Shown here: positions 43,728 to 53,735 of the stretch, in pieces
Position numbering within the stretch: the first letter of the stretch is position 1
Layout: each line of letters opens with the position of its first letter
Notes under the pieces: model-generated
Database searches by the model: none
What the model saw: only the letters and a program-made list of their open reading frames with translations
Told to the model about the DNA's origin: nothing
Source of the DNA: Gloeomargarita sp. SRBZ-1_bins_9
Lineage (GTDB): Bacteria; Cyanobacteriota; Cyanobacteriia; Gloeomargaritales; Gloeomargaritaceae
Length of the DNA: 64,000 nt
Direction of reading: 5' to 3'
NCBI GenBank assembly: GCA_039794565.1
Contig: JAUQVX010000003.1
Coordinates: 124,001-188,000, forward strand
Translations under genes and position numbers: made by a program

Positions 43728-46700
43728 CTAGCGGTTCGGTTTCACCAGAGTTTCCCCTTGCAACAGCCGCCGGGCCGCCTCCAGCAGCGTTTCCTCCAGG
43801 TAGGGTTTGGTGAAGTAGGCGTTAGCCCCCAATTGAATCGCCATTTGCCGGTGCCGTTCCGCCCCCCGGGATGTCAGCATGGCAATCGGCAGGTCCTTGA
43901 GTTTGGGATCCCGGCGCACCTTCGAGAGCAATTCCAGCCCGTCCATCCGGGGCATCTCAATATCGCAGAACATCAAATCGCAGGGCAGGCCGTCCTGCAA
44001 TTTTTCCCAGGCCTCCAACCCATCCCGTGCCTGTTCCACCCGATACCCCTTGTTGCTGAAGGTCATGGACAACATCTCCCGCACCGTGATCGAATCGTCC
44101 ACGATCAACACCGTCGGCTCATCGGTGGTTTCCGGCTCGACAATCGTGGGCGCTTGCCACAGGGGCATACTCGGCGGCCGCAACTGCCCCAGGGCCAGGT
44201 CCACCAACTCCAACACGTCGGCAATCATCATGATCCGGCCATCCCCCAAAATCGTCGCCCCGGCAATCCCCAGCGGCTTCGGGACCGGCCCGCTCAATTG
44301 CTTAATCACCACCTCCTGCTCGCTCAACACCTGGTCCACCTGGAAGGCCACATACCGTCCCAGGCTATGCACCACCACCACCGCCAGGCCCTCCTGCGTA
44401 CTGGTGCCGTAGATGTTCCCCCGCCCCAACAACCGCCCGTAGTGCAGCAACTCGCTCAACCGCCGCAGGGGGATCCGTTGACCGGCCCACTCCAGCAAGG
44501 GCTTGCCGTCCGGCCCTAAGGTGATCATCTCCGGCATCACATCCACCGGCACATCTGCCACCCCGTCCATCGGGAACGCCACCCGCGCATGGCTCACCAG
44601 GCAGGGCAACGACTTGGAAATGCTCAACGTCAACGGCAGGCGGATAGTAAACGTGGTCCCCTTACCCACCTCCGAGTCCACCACCACCGTGCCTCGGATT
44701 TCCGCCAGGTTCTTGCGCACCACATCCAGGCCCACCCCCCGGCCCGCAAATTCATCCGTCTGGTCCCGGGTGCTAAACCCCGGCATAAACAGCAATTGGT
44801 AAACCTCCTGCTTGCTCATAGCCTGGGCCTGCTCCGGCGTGATCAACCCCCGCTCAATCGCCTTGGCCTTCACCCGGTCCGGATTGATCCCCACCCCATC
44901 GTCGCTGACCGTGATCACCGTCTGGTTCCCCTGGTGACCCGCCCGAATCACAATCCGGCCCGTGGGGGATTGCCCCGCCGCCCGGCGTTGCTCCGGTGTC
45001 CCAATCCCATGGACAATGGCGTTATTCACCAGGTGGGTCATCGGGTCCACCAACTTCTCCAAAATCATCTTGTCGATCAGGGTTTCCCGCCCCTCAATCT
45101 CCAACTGCACCTGCTTACCGCATTTGAGGGCCACATTGCGCACCGCCCGCGGCAACCGGTCCGTCACCCGGGAAAACGGCTCCATCCGGGCACTGTTGAT
45201 CCCCTCCTGCAAACCCGTGGTAATCCGTTGGAAGCTGCGGACCACCTCATCAATGGCCTCCACCATAAAGCCGATGTCCGCCGCCGCCTCCCGCACCCGC
45301 AGCACCCGCTCAGCAATTTCCTGGGACAGAATGTGGAAGCCGGTAAACCGGTCCATCTCCAGGGCATCGAACTCCGCACCCGTACTGTGTTGCCCCCCTG
45401 CCTCCGAGGCCCCTAGTGTGCGACCAGCCCGCAAGGCTCCCTCCAGTAACGACCGTTCGTACAAATCCTGCATCCGCTGGCTCAAATCATTCAACTGGTG
45501 GGCCTGGTGCAACAAATTCTCTAAAAACTGCCGCAACCGGTTCTGGTCCTCGTTCAAGGTGTTGCGGGAAACCACCAACTCCCCGATCAGATTGCTCAGG
45601 TTATCGAGCTGACGCACCGGCACCCGCATGGTTTGTTCCATCAAGACCATCGGGCTGGTGGGTTCTTCTGCTAGCGCTGATGCTGGTTCATCAGGGGCCA
45701 CAGCGCCGAGTTCCTGGGCCATGGTCTCCAGGTCTGGCAGGTCCGAGGGTAACTCGACATCCTCCAGCAAATCCGCCAGGTCTTCGAGCGGAGTCGCTTC
45801 CCCTTCCTCCTCTGCCCCCGGTAGGGAAACATCCGCCGCCAGGGCCAATTCCAATTCACCCGTGTCCCCCCAGTCAAAGTCCTCCGCCTCCGTGCCCTCC
45901 GGAGTCGTTGCTGCCACCAGGTCATCCAGGTTGGTCAAGGCCTGTTCCAGATCCAGGTCACCCAGTTCCGCCACTGGTTCCGTGGGTTCGCTTTCCGGCT
46001 CCCCTTGGGCAAAACTCCCCAGAGCAGCCTCCAGCTCAGCCGTCGTGTTCCCCAACAACCCTGCCTCATCAGTGACCAGTTCCCAGGCCGTGTTGGGTGC
46101 TGCCAAATCGGGGATCTCGGCTTCCCCAGCCTCAAGATTGGGTAACCCCAGGGGATCGCCCCCCTCCGCCTGAGTCAACTCACGGGAGACGGTTTCCATT
46201 TCCATCACCCAGGCGTCTTCCCTTTCCGGTGCAACGGCTTCTGTTCCCTCCGCCGTCCCATCCCCCAGCTCCTCCCCTTGGGCAGCCAAGGAGGCCATCA
46301 AGTCCATTTCCAGGTCCGTGGACGGTGGTGATGCCTCGCCGGTCGCCTCGTTGACATCCCCATCGCCAACGACCAAGCTCTCCCAATCGGCCCATTCCCC
46401 TAGCTCACCCAGTTCCCCATCCCCCAACAGGGTAGACACATCTTCCGTCTCCGGTACCTCTTCCGGTGGCGCTGCTGACTCCTCCACTAAAGGCGGCCAC
46501 TGGGCATCCAGTATGCCGTTGGGGGCCTCCGTTTCCGCCGCCATGGTGAACAGGTCCTCCAAGGCCCCCAAGTCCTCAGCCGTTGAAGGTGGCCCTGCCG
46601 GTTCTTCCCCCCCCGTCGCCCCGAATAACTCGGCCAAGGAAGCCAGTTCTTCCGGCGTGTTGGCTGGCGCTTCCGGGACAGCCGCCTGGGGAACCTCCAA

Positions 46701-47246
46701 CTCGGCCAACAATTCTTCCAAATTCAAATCTTCTGCCGTGGCCGCCTCGGCGGGTGCTTCTGGGGCCGGTGCAACGCTCTCCCAGGTGGTCATCACCCCT
46801 GCCCCCTGGACGGCAATTTGTAACAGCGCCTCCAACTGGATAAAAGCCGGTTCATTGGCCAAGACCACCTGTTGACCCATCTCGTCCGGCAACTCTCCCG
46901 TCTGCTCCACCTGCTGCACCAAGCCCTCCAAGGCCTGCACCCCTTGTCGCAACAGCTGCACAATGGTGGGGTCAAGGGCTATCGGTTCCCGGGATTCCTG
47001 ATCCCGCAGAATCTTGAAACAATTCTCCAGCCGCAACGCCAACTGCCGTATTCCCTCCAGCTCCAAAATGGCCGCTCCCCCCTTGAGGGAATGGGCCGCC
47101 CGGAACCAATCGGCCACCTGTTCCCAGGCCTGGAATGCCGGTTGTTCTCGCTCCAAAACGTCAAGGGCCTCCTGGAGGACGGCCAAATACTCCCGGGCCT
47201 CCTGGAGAAAGTAGCCGAGAATTCGTTGGCGCTGTGCAGCATCCAT
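43728..47246 (-). CDS. CheA-type hybrid kinase with C-terminal receiver (PilL-like)
   Basis: 1172 residues. Hpt domain with RAAHSLKGGAAILEL (H52). A very long acidic Glu/Pro/Ala-rich linker (about 165-540) is unusual in extent. CheA dimerisation and HATPase follow (PMTHLVNNAIVHGI, DDGVGINPDRVKAKAIERGL, GRGVGLDVVRKNL), then CheW-like and receiver (VLIVDDSITVREML, FCDIEMPRMDGLELL). AGGAG precedes the ATG. Last gene of the operon with CheY, CheW and MCP; such cyanobacterial CheA-REC proteins control type IV pili. Confidence 0.95.
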   Translation of the reverse strand: MDAAQRQRILGYFLQEAREYLAVLQEALDVLEREQPAFQAWEQVADWFRAAHSLKGGAAILELEGIRQLALRLENCFKILRDQESREPIALDPTIVQLLRQGVQALEGLVQQVEQTGELPDEMGQQVVLANEPAFIQLEALLQIAVQGAGVMTTWESVAPAPEAPAEAATAEDLNLEELLAELEVPQAAVPEAPANTPEELASLAELFGATGGEEPAGPPSTAEDLGALEDLFTMAAETEAPNGILDAQWPPLVEESAAPPEEVPETEDVSTLLGDGELGELGEWADWESLVVGDGDVNEATGEASPPSTDLEMDLMASLAAQGEELGDGTAEGTEAVAPEREDAWVMEMETVSRELTQAEGGDPLGLPNLEAGEAEIPDLAAPNTAWELVTDEAGLLGNTTAELEAALGSFAQGEPESEPTEPVAELGDLDLEQALTNLDDLVAATTPEGTEAEDFDWGDTGELELALAADVSLPGAEEEGEATPLEDLADLLEDVELPSDLPDLETMAQELGAVAPDEPASALAEEPTSPMVLMEQTMRVPVRQLDNLSNLIGELVVSRNTLNEDQNRLRQFLENLLHQAHQLNDLSQRMQDLYERSLLEGALRAGRTLGASEAGGQHSTGAEFDALEMDRFTGFHILSQEIAERVLRVREAAADIGFMVEAIDEVVRSFQRITTGLQEGINSARMEPFSRVTDRLPRAVRNVALKCGKQVQLEIEGRETLIDKMILEKLVDPMTHLVNNAIVHGIGTPEQRRAAGQSPTGRIVIRAGHQGNQTVITVSDDGVGINPDRVKAKAIERGLITPEQAQAMSKQEVYQLLFMPGFSTRDQTDEFAGRGVGLDVVRKNLAEIRGTVVVDSEVGKGTTFTIRLPLTLSISKSLPCLVSHARVAFPMDGVADVPVDVMPEMITLGPDGKPLLEWAGQRIPLRRLSELLHYGRLLGRGNIYGTSTQEGLAVVVVHSLGRYVAFQVDQVLSEQEVVIKQLSGPVPKPLGIAGATILGDGRIMMIADVLELVDLALGQLRPPSMPLWQAPTIVEPETTDEPTVLIVDDSITVREMLSMTFSNKGYRVEQARDGLEAWEKLQDGLPCDLMFCDIEMPRMDGLELLSKVRRDPKLKDLPIAMLTSRGAERHRQMAIQLGANAYFTKPYLEETLLEAARRLLQGETLVKPNR

Positions 47247-47256
47247 GGCGCAACTC

Positions 47257-49455
47257 CTAGGTCAGGGGTTCAGTCGTGCCTAAACGGAACCGTTCTACGG
47301 AAGCCTGTAGGCCCCGGGAAACTTCCACCAGATTTTGTAGCGACACCGACACCCGTTGGGCCTCCTGGGAGGTCTCCTGGGCGGTGAGTTCCACCGACTG
47401 CATCACCTGGGTGACGTTCCGGGACACCTCCGTCTGCCGCACCGTGTCAGCGGTAATGGATTGCACCAGCTCATCAATCTGTTTCGACACCTGGATAATT
47501 TCCTCTAGAGCGCGCTTGGCCTGTTCCGCCACCCGGGTCCCCCGGATCACCGCCTGGGTCCCCTCCTCCATGGCTGTCATCACCAGGCCCGTTTCGCTCT
47601 GAATTTGCAACACAATCTGCTCAATTTCCTTCGACGCCCGACTGGTCCGGTCAGCCAACTGCCGCACCTCGTCCGCCACAATAGCAAACCCCCGACCCGC
47701 TTCCCCCGCCTTGGCCGCCTCAATACTGGCATTGAGAGCCAACAAGTTCGTCCGCTGGGCAATCTGGCCAATGGAGTTCACGATTTTGTTAATCTCCTGG
47801 GAGGATTCCGCCAGACGTTTTACTTTGCGGGTGGTTTCTGCCACCGACTCCCGAATGCTCTGAATCCCGGCCACCGTCTGGTCCACCGCCTCCCCACCCC
47901 GCAGTGCCGTTTCTGAAGCCTTGCGGGCCACTTCTGCCGCCTCCCGGGCGCTTTCGGCCACCCGCTGGATCGAATCCGTCATCATCTGCACCGAGTTCAA
48001 CGTACTGGCCAACTCCTGGGCTTGCCGCAGGGCATTGGCCGACAACTCCCGGGCGAAGTATTCACTGTCCATGGCCCCCCGCCCCACCTGCAAGGCCGAG
48101 GTCTTCACCTGCTGCACAATCTGACGGATGTTTTGGATGATCAGGTTAAACGAGTCCGCCACCGCCCCTAGGATATCAGCCGTCACCTCCGCCTGGACCG
48201 TCAGGTCCCCCCGGGCCGCTCCCTCCACATCATCCAACAACCGGATCACCTGCCGTTGCAAATCTTCCCGGGACCGTTCCACCTCCGCAGCAGTCTCCTG
48301 CAACTGCTGGAACCGCTCCTGAACTTGAGCCAGCATTTGGTTAAAGGTCACCGCCGCCTCGGTAAACTCATCCTGGCCCACCACGCTCAAGGCCGACTGA
48401 AATTCCCCCCGCCCGATGGCCTCGCAGCTTAAGCGCAACTCTTCGCAAAACTGCCGTACCCGCTGAGTCCTGATGCTGCTGCCCCCACCGCCGAGTATCG
48501 CGGCTGCGCCTCCCCCCAAGACCGCTGCCAGCGCCGCACCCAGGGGTTTGTTGGGTACCAAAAAAGCCGCCCCACCCGCCAGAGCCGCCACAACTGCCCC
48601 GGTGACCAGGGAGGAAGGCAACCCCGGTGACGACTTGGGCACAGGCGCTGGTGGCGCAGCAGGAGCGGGTGCTGCCGGGGTTGGCGTTGGCCTCAGGCTG
48701 GGACGTGTCACGACCGGATCCGTCTGCATCGCCAGGGCATCCGTTGCATCAACCGTCTCCGGCGCCGATGTCGTAACTCCAAAACTAAACAACCCCGGTT
48801 GTTCATCGGTGGTCGTCGCGGCGGTGGCTCCTGGGCGGTCCCCCTCCATCAACAGGGTATCCGTGGTATCAAAGGCTGCAGCTTCGTCAACCTCCGTTTG
48901 CGGCAAAGGCATCGTTTCTGCCTCCGTCTCGGTCTCTGCCACCGTTAGAGGAGGCTGGGGCCGGGAAAAAATGAGGGTCTGGTCAGGTAGCGGGTGAGAG
49001 TCGCTATCGCTACCGGGACTGCCACTAGGCGCATCCACCACTTCCTCCTTCGGCGCATCAAAAACCCACGTCGGGGCATCCGCCGCCGCTGTCCCTTCTA
49101 GGTCGCTAACGACAAAAGGATTGGGAATGCTCTCGTCATTGAGGGGATGGGTCACATCCTCAACAGTTGCCGTACCCCCTTGACTGAGATATTGCTCCAC
49201 ATCACGAATCCCATTGCGGGCGTACTCCACCAGTTCCGGGTCGTCCGTCAGGGCCAATACGCGCTGGTAATGCTCCCGGGCCTGGGCATAGTTCTGGGTA
49301 CACAGGTAAATATGACCCCGCAACAAATGGAGATTGGGCACATTGTCATACTCCCCGAGCAGGGCATCCGTAATCCGCGCCGCCTCGGCATAGTCACCAC
49401 TGATATAGGCACCGGTTGCCCGTTCATACTCATCGAGGTAATGACTGGTGGCCAT
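47257..49455 (-). CDS. Methyl-accepting chemotaxis protein with N-terminal TPR (PilJ-like)
   Basis: 732 residues from ATG 49455 ([15 protein letters not shown]), behind AGGAGGAG; the longer frame to 49500 lacks a site. TPR-like repeats (about 1-100) are followed by a disordered acidic/Pro/Ala linker to about 270, two Gly/Ala hydrophobic segments ([18 protein letters not shown] and [20 protein letters not shown]), a HAMP-like region and the signalling hairpin ([20 protein letters not shown]). No periplasmic sensor is seen, so the signal is likely cytoplasmic or comes through the TPRs. Starts between CheW and CheA genes. Confidence 0.92.
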   Translation of the reverse strand: MATSHYLDEYERATGAYISGDYAEAARITDALLGEYDNVPNLHLLRGHIYLCTQNYAQAREHYQRVLALTDDPELVEYARNGIRDVEQYLSQGGTATVEDVTHPLNDESIPNPFVVSDLEGTAAADAPTWVFDAPKEEVVDAPSGSPGSDSDSHPLPDQTLIFSRPQPPLTVAETETEAETMPLPQTEVDEAAAFDTTDTLLMEGDRPGATAATTTDEQPGLFSFGVTTSAPETVDATDALAMQTDPVVTRPSLRPTPTPAAPAPAAPPAPVPKSSPGLPSSLVTGAVVAALAGGAAFLVPNKPLGAALAAVLGGGAAAILGGGGSSIRTQRVRQFCEELRLSCEAIGRGEFQSALSVVGQDEFTEAAVTFNQMLAQVQERFQQLQETAAEVERSREDLQRQVIRLLDDVEGAARGDLTVQAEVTADILGAVADSFNLIIQNIRQIVQQVKTSALQVGRGAMDSEYFARELSANALRQAQELASTLNSVQMMTDSIQRVAESAREAAEVARKASETALRGGEAVDQTVAGIQSIRESVAETTRKVKRLAESSQEINKIVNSIGQIAQRTNLLALNASIEAAKAGEAGRGFAIVADEVRQLADRTSRASKEIEQIVLQIQSETGLVMTAMEEGTQAVIRGTRVAEQAKRALEEIIQVSKQIDELVQSITADTVRQTEVSRNVTQVMQSVELTAQETSQEAQRVSVSLQNLVEVSRGLQASVERFRLGTTEPLT

Positions 49456-49571
49456 GGCCCTGACTCCTCCTACCGGGGGATAAAGCAATGCTCCTGACAA
49501 CGGGGCGGGGAATGTGCAACACTAGCTAGTGCCCATTTTACTCGGTTAGCTTTTTTTCCTCAATGATGTAC

Positions 49572-50087
49572 CTAGGTGGCTGCCAGCCATAAGCGGGAGT
49601 CCACCAGGGTTTTCGGCTGGAGTAAACGCACCACGGCTGCTCCTTCACCCACCACCCATTCCCCCCGGACCAAACGCTGTAAAGGCCCTTCTGCACTCAG
49701 GGGGGGACGCAGCAATTGCACATCCAAAAACTCCGCACCGATAACCCGTTCCACCGCCAACCCACAGGTGACACCGCCATCTGCGATCACGATCACCGAC
49801 AATTCTGGCCGGTTAGGGTTGAGGGGTGGTAGTCCCAAAAATTGGCTCAAATCCCCTACCCAGATGACCTGTCCCCGCCAGTTGTACACCCCCAGGACCA
49901 CAGGCGGCACGTTGGGCACCGGGCTAATCCGGTCAGGACTGATCCCGACGACCTCCTGCACCCCCATCGCCGGCAGGGCAAACTCCTCCCCCGAGGTCAG
50001 AACAAATCGCAGGTGCAATTCCCCCTGGATACCCGTGGCTGGGCCGCCCTTGTCCCTCTCCCAAGGTCCCCCCGTCGTTTCAACCAT
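49572..50087 (-). CDS. CheW-like coupling protein
   Basis: 171 residues from ATG 50087 (MVETTGGPWERDKG), which overlaps the CheY stop by eight bases. CheW fold: RFVLTSGEEFALPAMGVQEV, PNVPPVVLGVYNWRGQVIWV and LAVERVIGAEFL. Bridges the receptor to CheA. Followed after 116 bases by the MCP gene; that gap includes a short palindrome ACTAGCTAGT near 49522. Confidence 0.93.
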   Translation of the reverse strand: MVETTGGPWERDKGGPATGIQGELHLRFVLTSGEEFALPAMGVQEVVGISPDRISPVPNVPPVVLGVYNWRGQVIWVGDLSQFLGLPPLNPNRPELSVIVIADGGVTCGLAVERVIGAEFLDVQLLRPPLSAEGPLQRLVRGEWVVGEGAAVVRLLQPKTLVDSRLWLAAT

Positions 50088-50469
50088 GGGCCGTTTCCCG
50101 GGAAGCTCGCAACAGATGCCGCACGGTGCCAATCAGGTCCTGGGGTTCAAAGGGTTTCACGATATAGGCATCCGCCCCCTGCTTCAATCCCCAGTGTTTA
50201 TCAAAGGTTTCCCCTTTAGAAGAGCACATCAACACCGGAATCTTGCTGGTCTGGGGATCACTGCGCAGTTGCCGCACCAGTTGGTAGCCGTTCATGCGGG
50301 GCATTACGATGTCCATGACCACCAGGTCGGGAATCTTCCCACTTCTGACCATCTCCAGGGCTTCGTCCCCATCCGACGCCTCCAGGACCTGGAAACCTTC
50401 CTGCCGCAGCAGGGTCACGATCAATTCGCGCTGGGTCTTTTGGTCTTCCACCACCAAGACGGTTGCCAT
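50080..50469 (-). CDS. CheY-like response regulator (PilG/PilH type)
   Basis: 129 residues from ATG 50469 (MATVLVVEDQKTQREL); an upstream start at 50502 is in frame but unneeded. Single receiver: acidic pair ED, phospho-Asp in VMDIVMPRMNGYQL, Thr/Ser position in MCSSKGE, Lys in IVKPFEP. No output domain. First gene of the chemotaxis operon. Confidence 0.95.
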   Translation of the reverse strand: MATVLVVEDQKTQRELIVTLLRQEGFQVLEASDGDEALEMVRSGKIPDLVVMDIVMPRMNGYQLVRQLRSDPQTSKIPVLMCSSKGETFDKHWGLKQGADAYIVKPFEPQDLIGTVRHLLRASRETAHG

Positions 50470-50524
50470 TGGTGCGTCCCCTGGGCCCTTGCCTGCCCCC
50501 ATTCTACACGGTTTGAGCCGTTTC

Positions 50525-51274
50525 TCAACCCTCCTGGGCTACCACATCCACCCAAACGGTCTCCCGCTGGGGCACGACCAGGGGTAACCGCAAGGGCGGG
50601 GTCGTTGGCGTCGCTGCTGCCGCTTGGGGCAAGGTATGCACCAGCTCCTCCAGCGGGCGCGGGATCACCATAATGGCGTGTAGTTCCCCGATCCGTTGGG
50701 CCGTTTCCATCCCGGCGTCAATGGCCATCGTCACATCCGCCAGTCGCCCCCGGATGATCACCGTACATAGCCCCGCCCCCGTATGGTCATAGCCCACCAG
50801 GTGCACATCGGCAGCCTTGAGCATGGCGTCAGCGGCTCCCACCAGAGCCGGAAATCCCCGAGTTTCTAGTAAACCCACCGCTTGACCGTTATCCGGGTCC
50901 GGGGTCCCCAGGCGCGCCAGCAGGGCCAGGCTAGGACTAATGGGCAACACCCGCTCCAGGTCCTCCGCCGGTCGGGGCAGGATCAAACTGGAGACGTGCT
51001 GGCCAAAGGTTTCCGCCGCCTCGATGCCCGCCTGCACCGCCAAACGTACCGAGGCAATATCCCCCCGCACCACCGCCGTACAATAGCCGCTGCCCGTTTT
51101 CTCGTAACCCACCAAATGCACGCCGGCGGACTTGAGCATCATATCGGCGATACCCACCAGCGCCGGCAAACTCTGGGCCGAGACCAACCCCAAGGCCATG
51201 CCGTAATAGGGGTGGGGCGGCGCCGGAGTCGCTAGCTGTAGTTGGGTCGTGGTGGTCGCTGGGGCAACCGTCAT
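50525..51274 (-). CDS. ccmO: Carboxysome shell protein CcmO, tandem BMC domains
   Basis: 249 residues with two BMC domains: GMALGLVSAQSLPALVGIAD (about 25-110) and AVGLLETRGFPALVGAADAM (about 130-215). Their KTGSGYCTAVVRGDIASVRL and HTGAGLCTVIIRGRLADVTM segments are parallel. The beta-carboxysome shell needs this trimer-forming protein. It stands away from a ccmKLMN cluster, which is usual. The gene ends 23 bases before the next open frame of the chemotaxis CheY, same strand. Confidence 0.95.
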   Translation of the reverse strand: MTVAPATTTTQLQLATPAPPHPYYGMALGLVSAQSLPALVGIADMMLKSAGVHLVGYEKTGSGYCTAVVRGDIASVRLAVQAGIEAAETFGQHVSSLILPRPAEDLERVLPISPSLALLARLGTPDPDNGQAVGLLETRGFPALVGAADAMLKAADVHLVGYDHTGAGLCTVIIRGRLADVTMAIDAGMETAQRIGELHAIMVIPRPLEELVHTLPQAAAATPTTPPLRLPLVVPQRETVWVDVVAQEG

Positions 51275-51372
51275 AGGCCAGAGCCATCACGCTAATCCTA
51301 CTCTAGCGGCAAAGCCCGAGGATCGTCCCCCGTAGAACCATAAGGATTGGTGTCAAGGGGGATAAACTCCCC

Positions 51373-52881
51373 TTACCGTCGCCGCCACCAGACCACTGCC
51401 GCCGTCACCAACGCTCCCCCCGGCAACCCCACCAGGGCCAGCAAGCTCACCGAAGTAGCTAGGGGCGCAGAAATGTTCAACCGGCGGTTGGTGGGGTCCT
51501 TGGGGCGAATGGACAAGGGTTGACTATCCTGCCCCGCCAGCCAGGCCACGCTGTTGAGAAAAATATCCCCGTTGCGCTGTACGTTAAACAGGCCATCGGC
51601 GGCAAAATCCGAATCCCCAATCACCACCAGACGTCCTTTGCCCTTGGTCACAGCCACCCCCACCGGCAACGGCCCCTCCCGGTCCTGCTGGGGGTCAAAA
51701 AAGGGTTCCTCTTGGGTGTTGCTTTCGGCCCAGACGCCCCGCCCAGTCAGAAACAAGGGCACGCCATTTTTTTCCCCTTCCCCCACCACATCCACCGGTT
51801 GGGCAATGGGAAACAAAGCCAGACTCTGGCCGAAATCCTGGGTAATGGGATGGTCGGCATAGCGCGTGGTCACCGCCACCCCCCGTCCCGCCCCCTGAAT
51901 AATTTCCGTCTGGGAGACGATGATCCGGCCATCGAGTTTCACCCCAGCCCGTTGCAGCAAGGGTCCCAGGCCCCGTTCGTTACGCTCCGGCCCCAAGGGG
52001 TCCAGCAGCAGCAACAACCCACCCCCCTGTTGCAGGAAGGTTTCCAGGGCCTTGACCTCCGGGGCCAAAAATGGCTGCTGCGGCCCGGCCACCACCACCA
52101 CCTTCGTGCCCTGGGGAATCTGGGGGGTTTCCGTCAGGTTGAGGGACTGCACCTCAAAGTTGCGGGCTTGCAAAGCTTGTTGCGCTTGGGAAAAACCCGC
52201 CCGTTGTCCTTGCGCCGCCGGCTCTAACGACCGTTCCCCATGCCCTTGGATAAACACCACCTTACCCTGATCGGGTTGGGTCAACCGGAAAATGGCATTG
52301 CTCAAATTAGGCTCGTTCAGCTGTTCCCGTAGGCGTTCCCGGCGCTGGCCGCTTTCCAGATACACCTCCCCAAAGCCCTGCACCCCAAATTGTTGGGCCA
52401 GGACCGGGTTGCGGCGGGGGTCAACCACCTCATAGGTCAACTTCCCCCGGGACGCCCGCTGGTAGTTCTCCAACAACTGCCGCACCCCTTGGTTAATTTG
52501 CTGGTCAAAAATAACCACCCGTACCGGCGCTCCGAGATTTTGCAACAACCGCTGGGATTCCGGTGCCAGGGTAAAGCGCTGGTTGGCGCTCACATCCACC
52601 TTCAGGGGATACTGGGCGGCCAAAAAATTCACCAGCCCCAAAATCACCAGCACTGCCAAAGTCCGCAGCAGGACATTGCCCCCCACCTCCAGCGCCCGCC
52701 GGTCCCACACAGGCAAACGAAACAGGGCATAGGCCAGCAGGGCAATACCCATCCCCAGCACCACCGCGCCCCAGGGGGGATTGGCCGGTCCCACCAACAC
52801 CAGCACCACCCCCGCCGTCACCAGGGCCACCCCCAACCACGTCGGCCAATAGTTACGGACAAACTTGACTAGCCCCTGCAT
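51373..52881 (-). CDS. GldG-like ABC transporter auxiliary protein
   Basis: 502 residues. Two N-terminal membrane helices (about 12-55) and a third (about 70-88), a large periplasmic-type domain (about 95-450) with VFIQGHGERSLEP and LLLLDPLGPERNERGLG, and a C-terminal helix (about 475-495). Matches the GldG/uncharacterised-ABC component family. It forms an operon with the permease (three-base gap) and ATPase upstream, a GldA-GldF-GldG type set; in cyanobacteria the cargo is unknown. Confidence 0.88.
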   Translation of the reverse strand: MQGLVKFVRNYWPTWLGVALVTAGVVLVLVGPANPPWGAVVLGMGIALLAYALFRLPVWDRRALEVGGNVLLRTLAVLVILGLVNFLAAQYPLKVDVSANQRFTLAPESQRLLQNLGAPVRVVIFDQQINQGVRQLLENYQRASRGKLTYEVVDPRRNPVLAQQFGVQGFGEVYLESGQRRERLREQLNEPNLSNAIFRLTQPDQGKVVFIQGHGERSLEPAAQGQRAGFSQAQQALQARNFEVQSLNLTETPQIPQGTKVVVVAGPQQPFLAPEVKALETFLQQGGGLLLLLDPLGPERNERGLGPLLQRAGVKLDGRIIVSQTEIIQGAGRGVAVTTRYADHPITQDFGQSLALFPIAQPVDVVGEGEKNGVPLFLTGRGVWAESNTQEEPFFDPQQDREGPLPVGVAVTKGKGRLVVIGDSDFAADGLFNVQRNGDIFLNSVAWLAGQDSQPLSIRPKDPTNRRLNISAPLATSVSLLALVGLPGGALVTAAVVWWRRR

Positions 52882-52884
52882 CGC

Positions 52885-53691
52885 CTAGGTCCTCTGGAAC
52901 CGCAAGCCATCCACCCACTGCACCGTCAAAAACAGCCCCAGTATCACGTAGCTAAGCAACACCACAATACTGGTGCTGCTGATGGACCCCTGGATCAAAC
53001 TGGTGTAGTTCTGCAGCAGGGAAAGATGCCGCAACGCTGCTGCCAACCACCCTGTTGTCCGGTCCGCCACCGCCTGCAAAATCCACAGCAGCAAAATCAG
53101 CCCAAAGGTCCCCACCGCCGCCAGCAGAGTACTCTCCGTGGTCGCGGAAATAAACAACCCCAAAGATAAAATCGCCGCCGCCAGCAACACCAGCGCCCCA
53201 TGCCCCAGTAGGATTAACCCCAGGGAAAAGGGCGGTTCTGCCTGCAGCAGGGTCAAGCACTCGTAAAACAGAATGGGCAACAGCAACGTCACATAAAACG
53301 TCAGCACGCCCGCCAATTTGCCGATGGCCACCATAGTTGTGGTGATGGGAGACGTAGCCAGCAACTCCAAGGTTCCCTGTTGGCGCTCCTGGGCAAACAG
53401 ATTCATAGAAAGCAGCGGCAGCACAAATAAGGACAGGGACCCCAGTACCCCCAGATAGTTCTCCAAAATGACAGCGGGTACATCCACCGGGGGAGCGGCT
53501 AACCCGGCTTGGCCTTGCAAATCCTGAGCAGCCACATTGGCCTGGACCGCATTGAACAGGATGATATAAAACACCCCGGCCACAAACCAGAACACCCCGG
53601 CGATCACATAATTCAGGGCCGTGGCAAAATACCCCTGCAGTTCCTTGCGGTAGATGGCAACGAAATTGGCCCAAGCAGTGCGCACGTCCAT
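52885..53691 (-). CDS. ABC-2 type transporter permease (GldF-like)
   Basis: 268 residues, six membrane helices. Starts AWANFVAIYRKELQGYFATA; LSLFVLPLLSMNLFAQERQQGTLELL is the typical ABC-2 segment. Pairs with the ATPase at 53736-54686 and the GldG-like protein. ATG 53691. Confidence 0.92.
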   Translation of the reverse strand: MDVRTAWANFVAIYRKELQGYFATALNYVIAGVFWFVAGVFYIILFNAVQANVAAQDLQGQAGLAAPPVDVPAVILENYLGVLGSLSLFVLPLLSMNLFAQERQQGTLELLATSPITTTMVAIGKLAGVLTFYVTLLLPILFYECLTLLQAEPPFSLGLILLGHGALVLLAAAILSLGLFISATTESTLLAAVGTFGLILLLWILQAVADRTTGWLAAALRHLSLLQNYTSLIQGSISSTSIVVLLSYVILGLFLTVQWVDGLRFQRT

Positions 53692-53735
53692 CCCCCCACT
53701 TCCGGCGTCTATCCTACCACAGCTTGCGTGAGCGA

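Noticed and set aside
43710-46075. Several long plus-strand frames opposite the CheA gene
   Set aside because: Low-complexity shadows of a real CheA with complete motifs.
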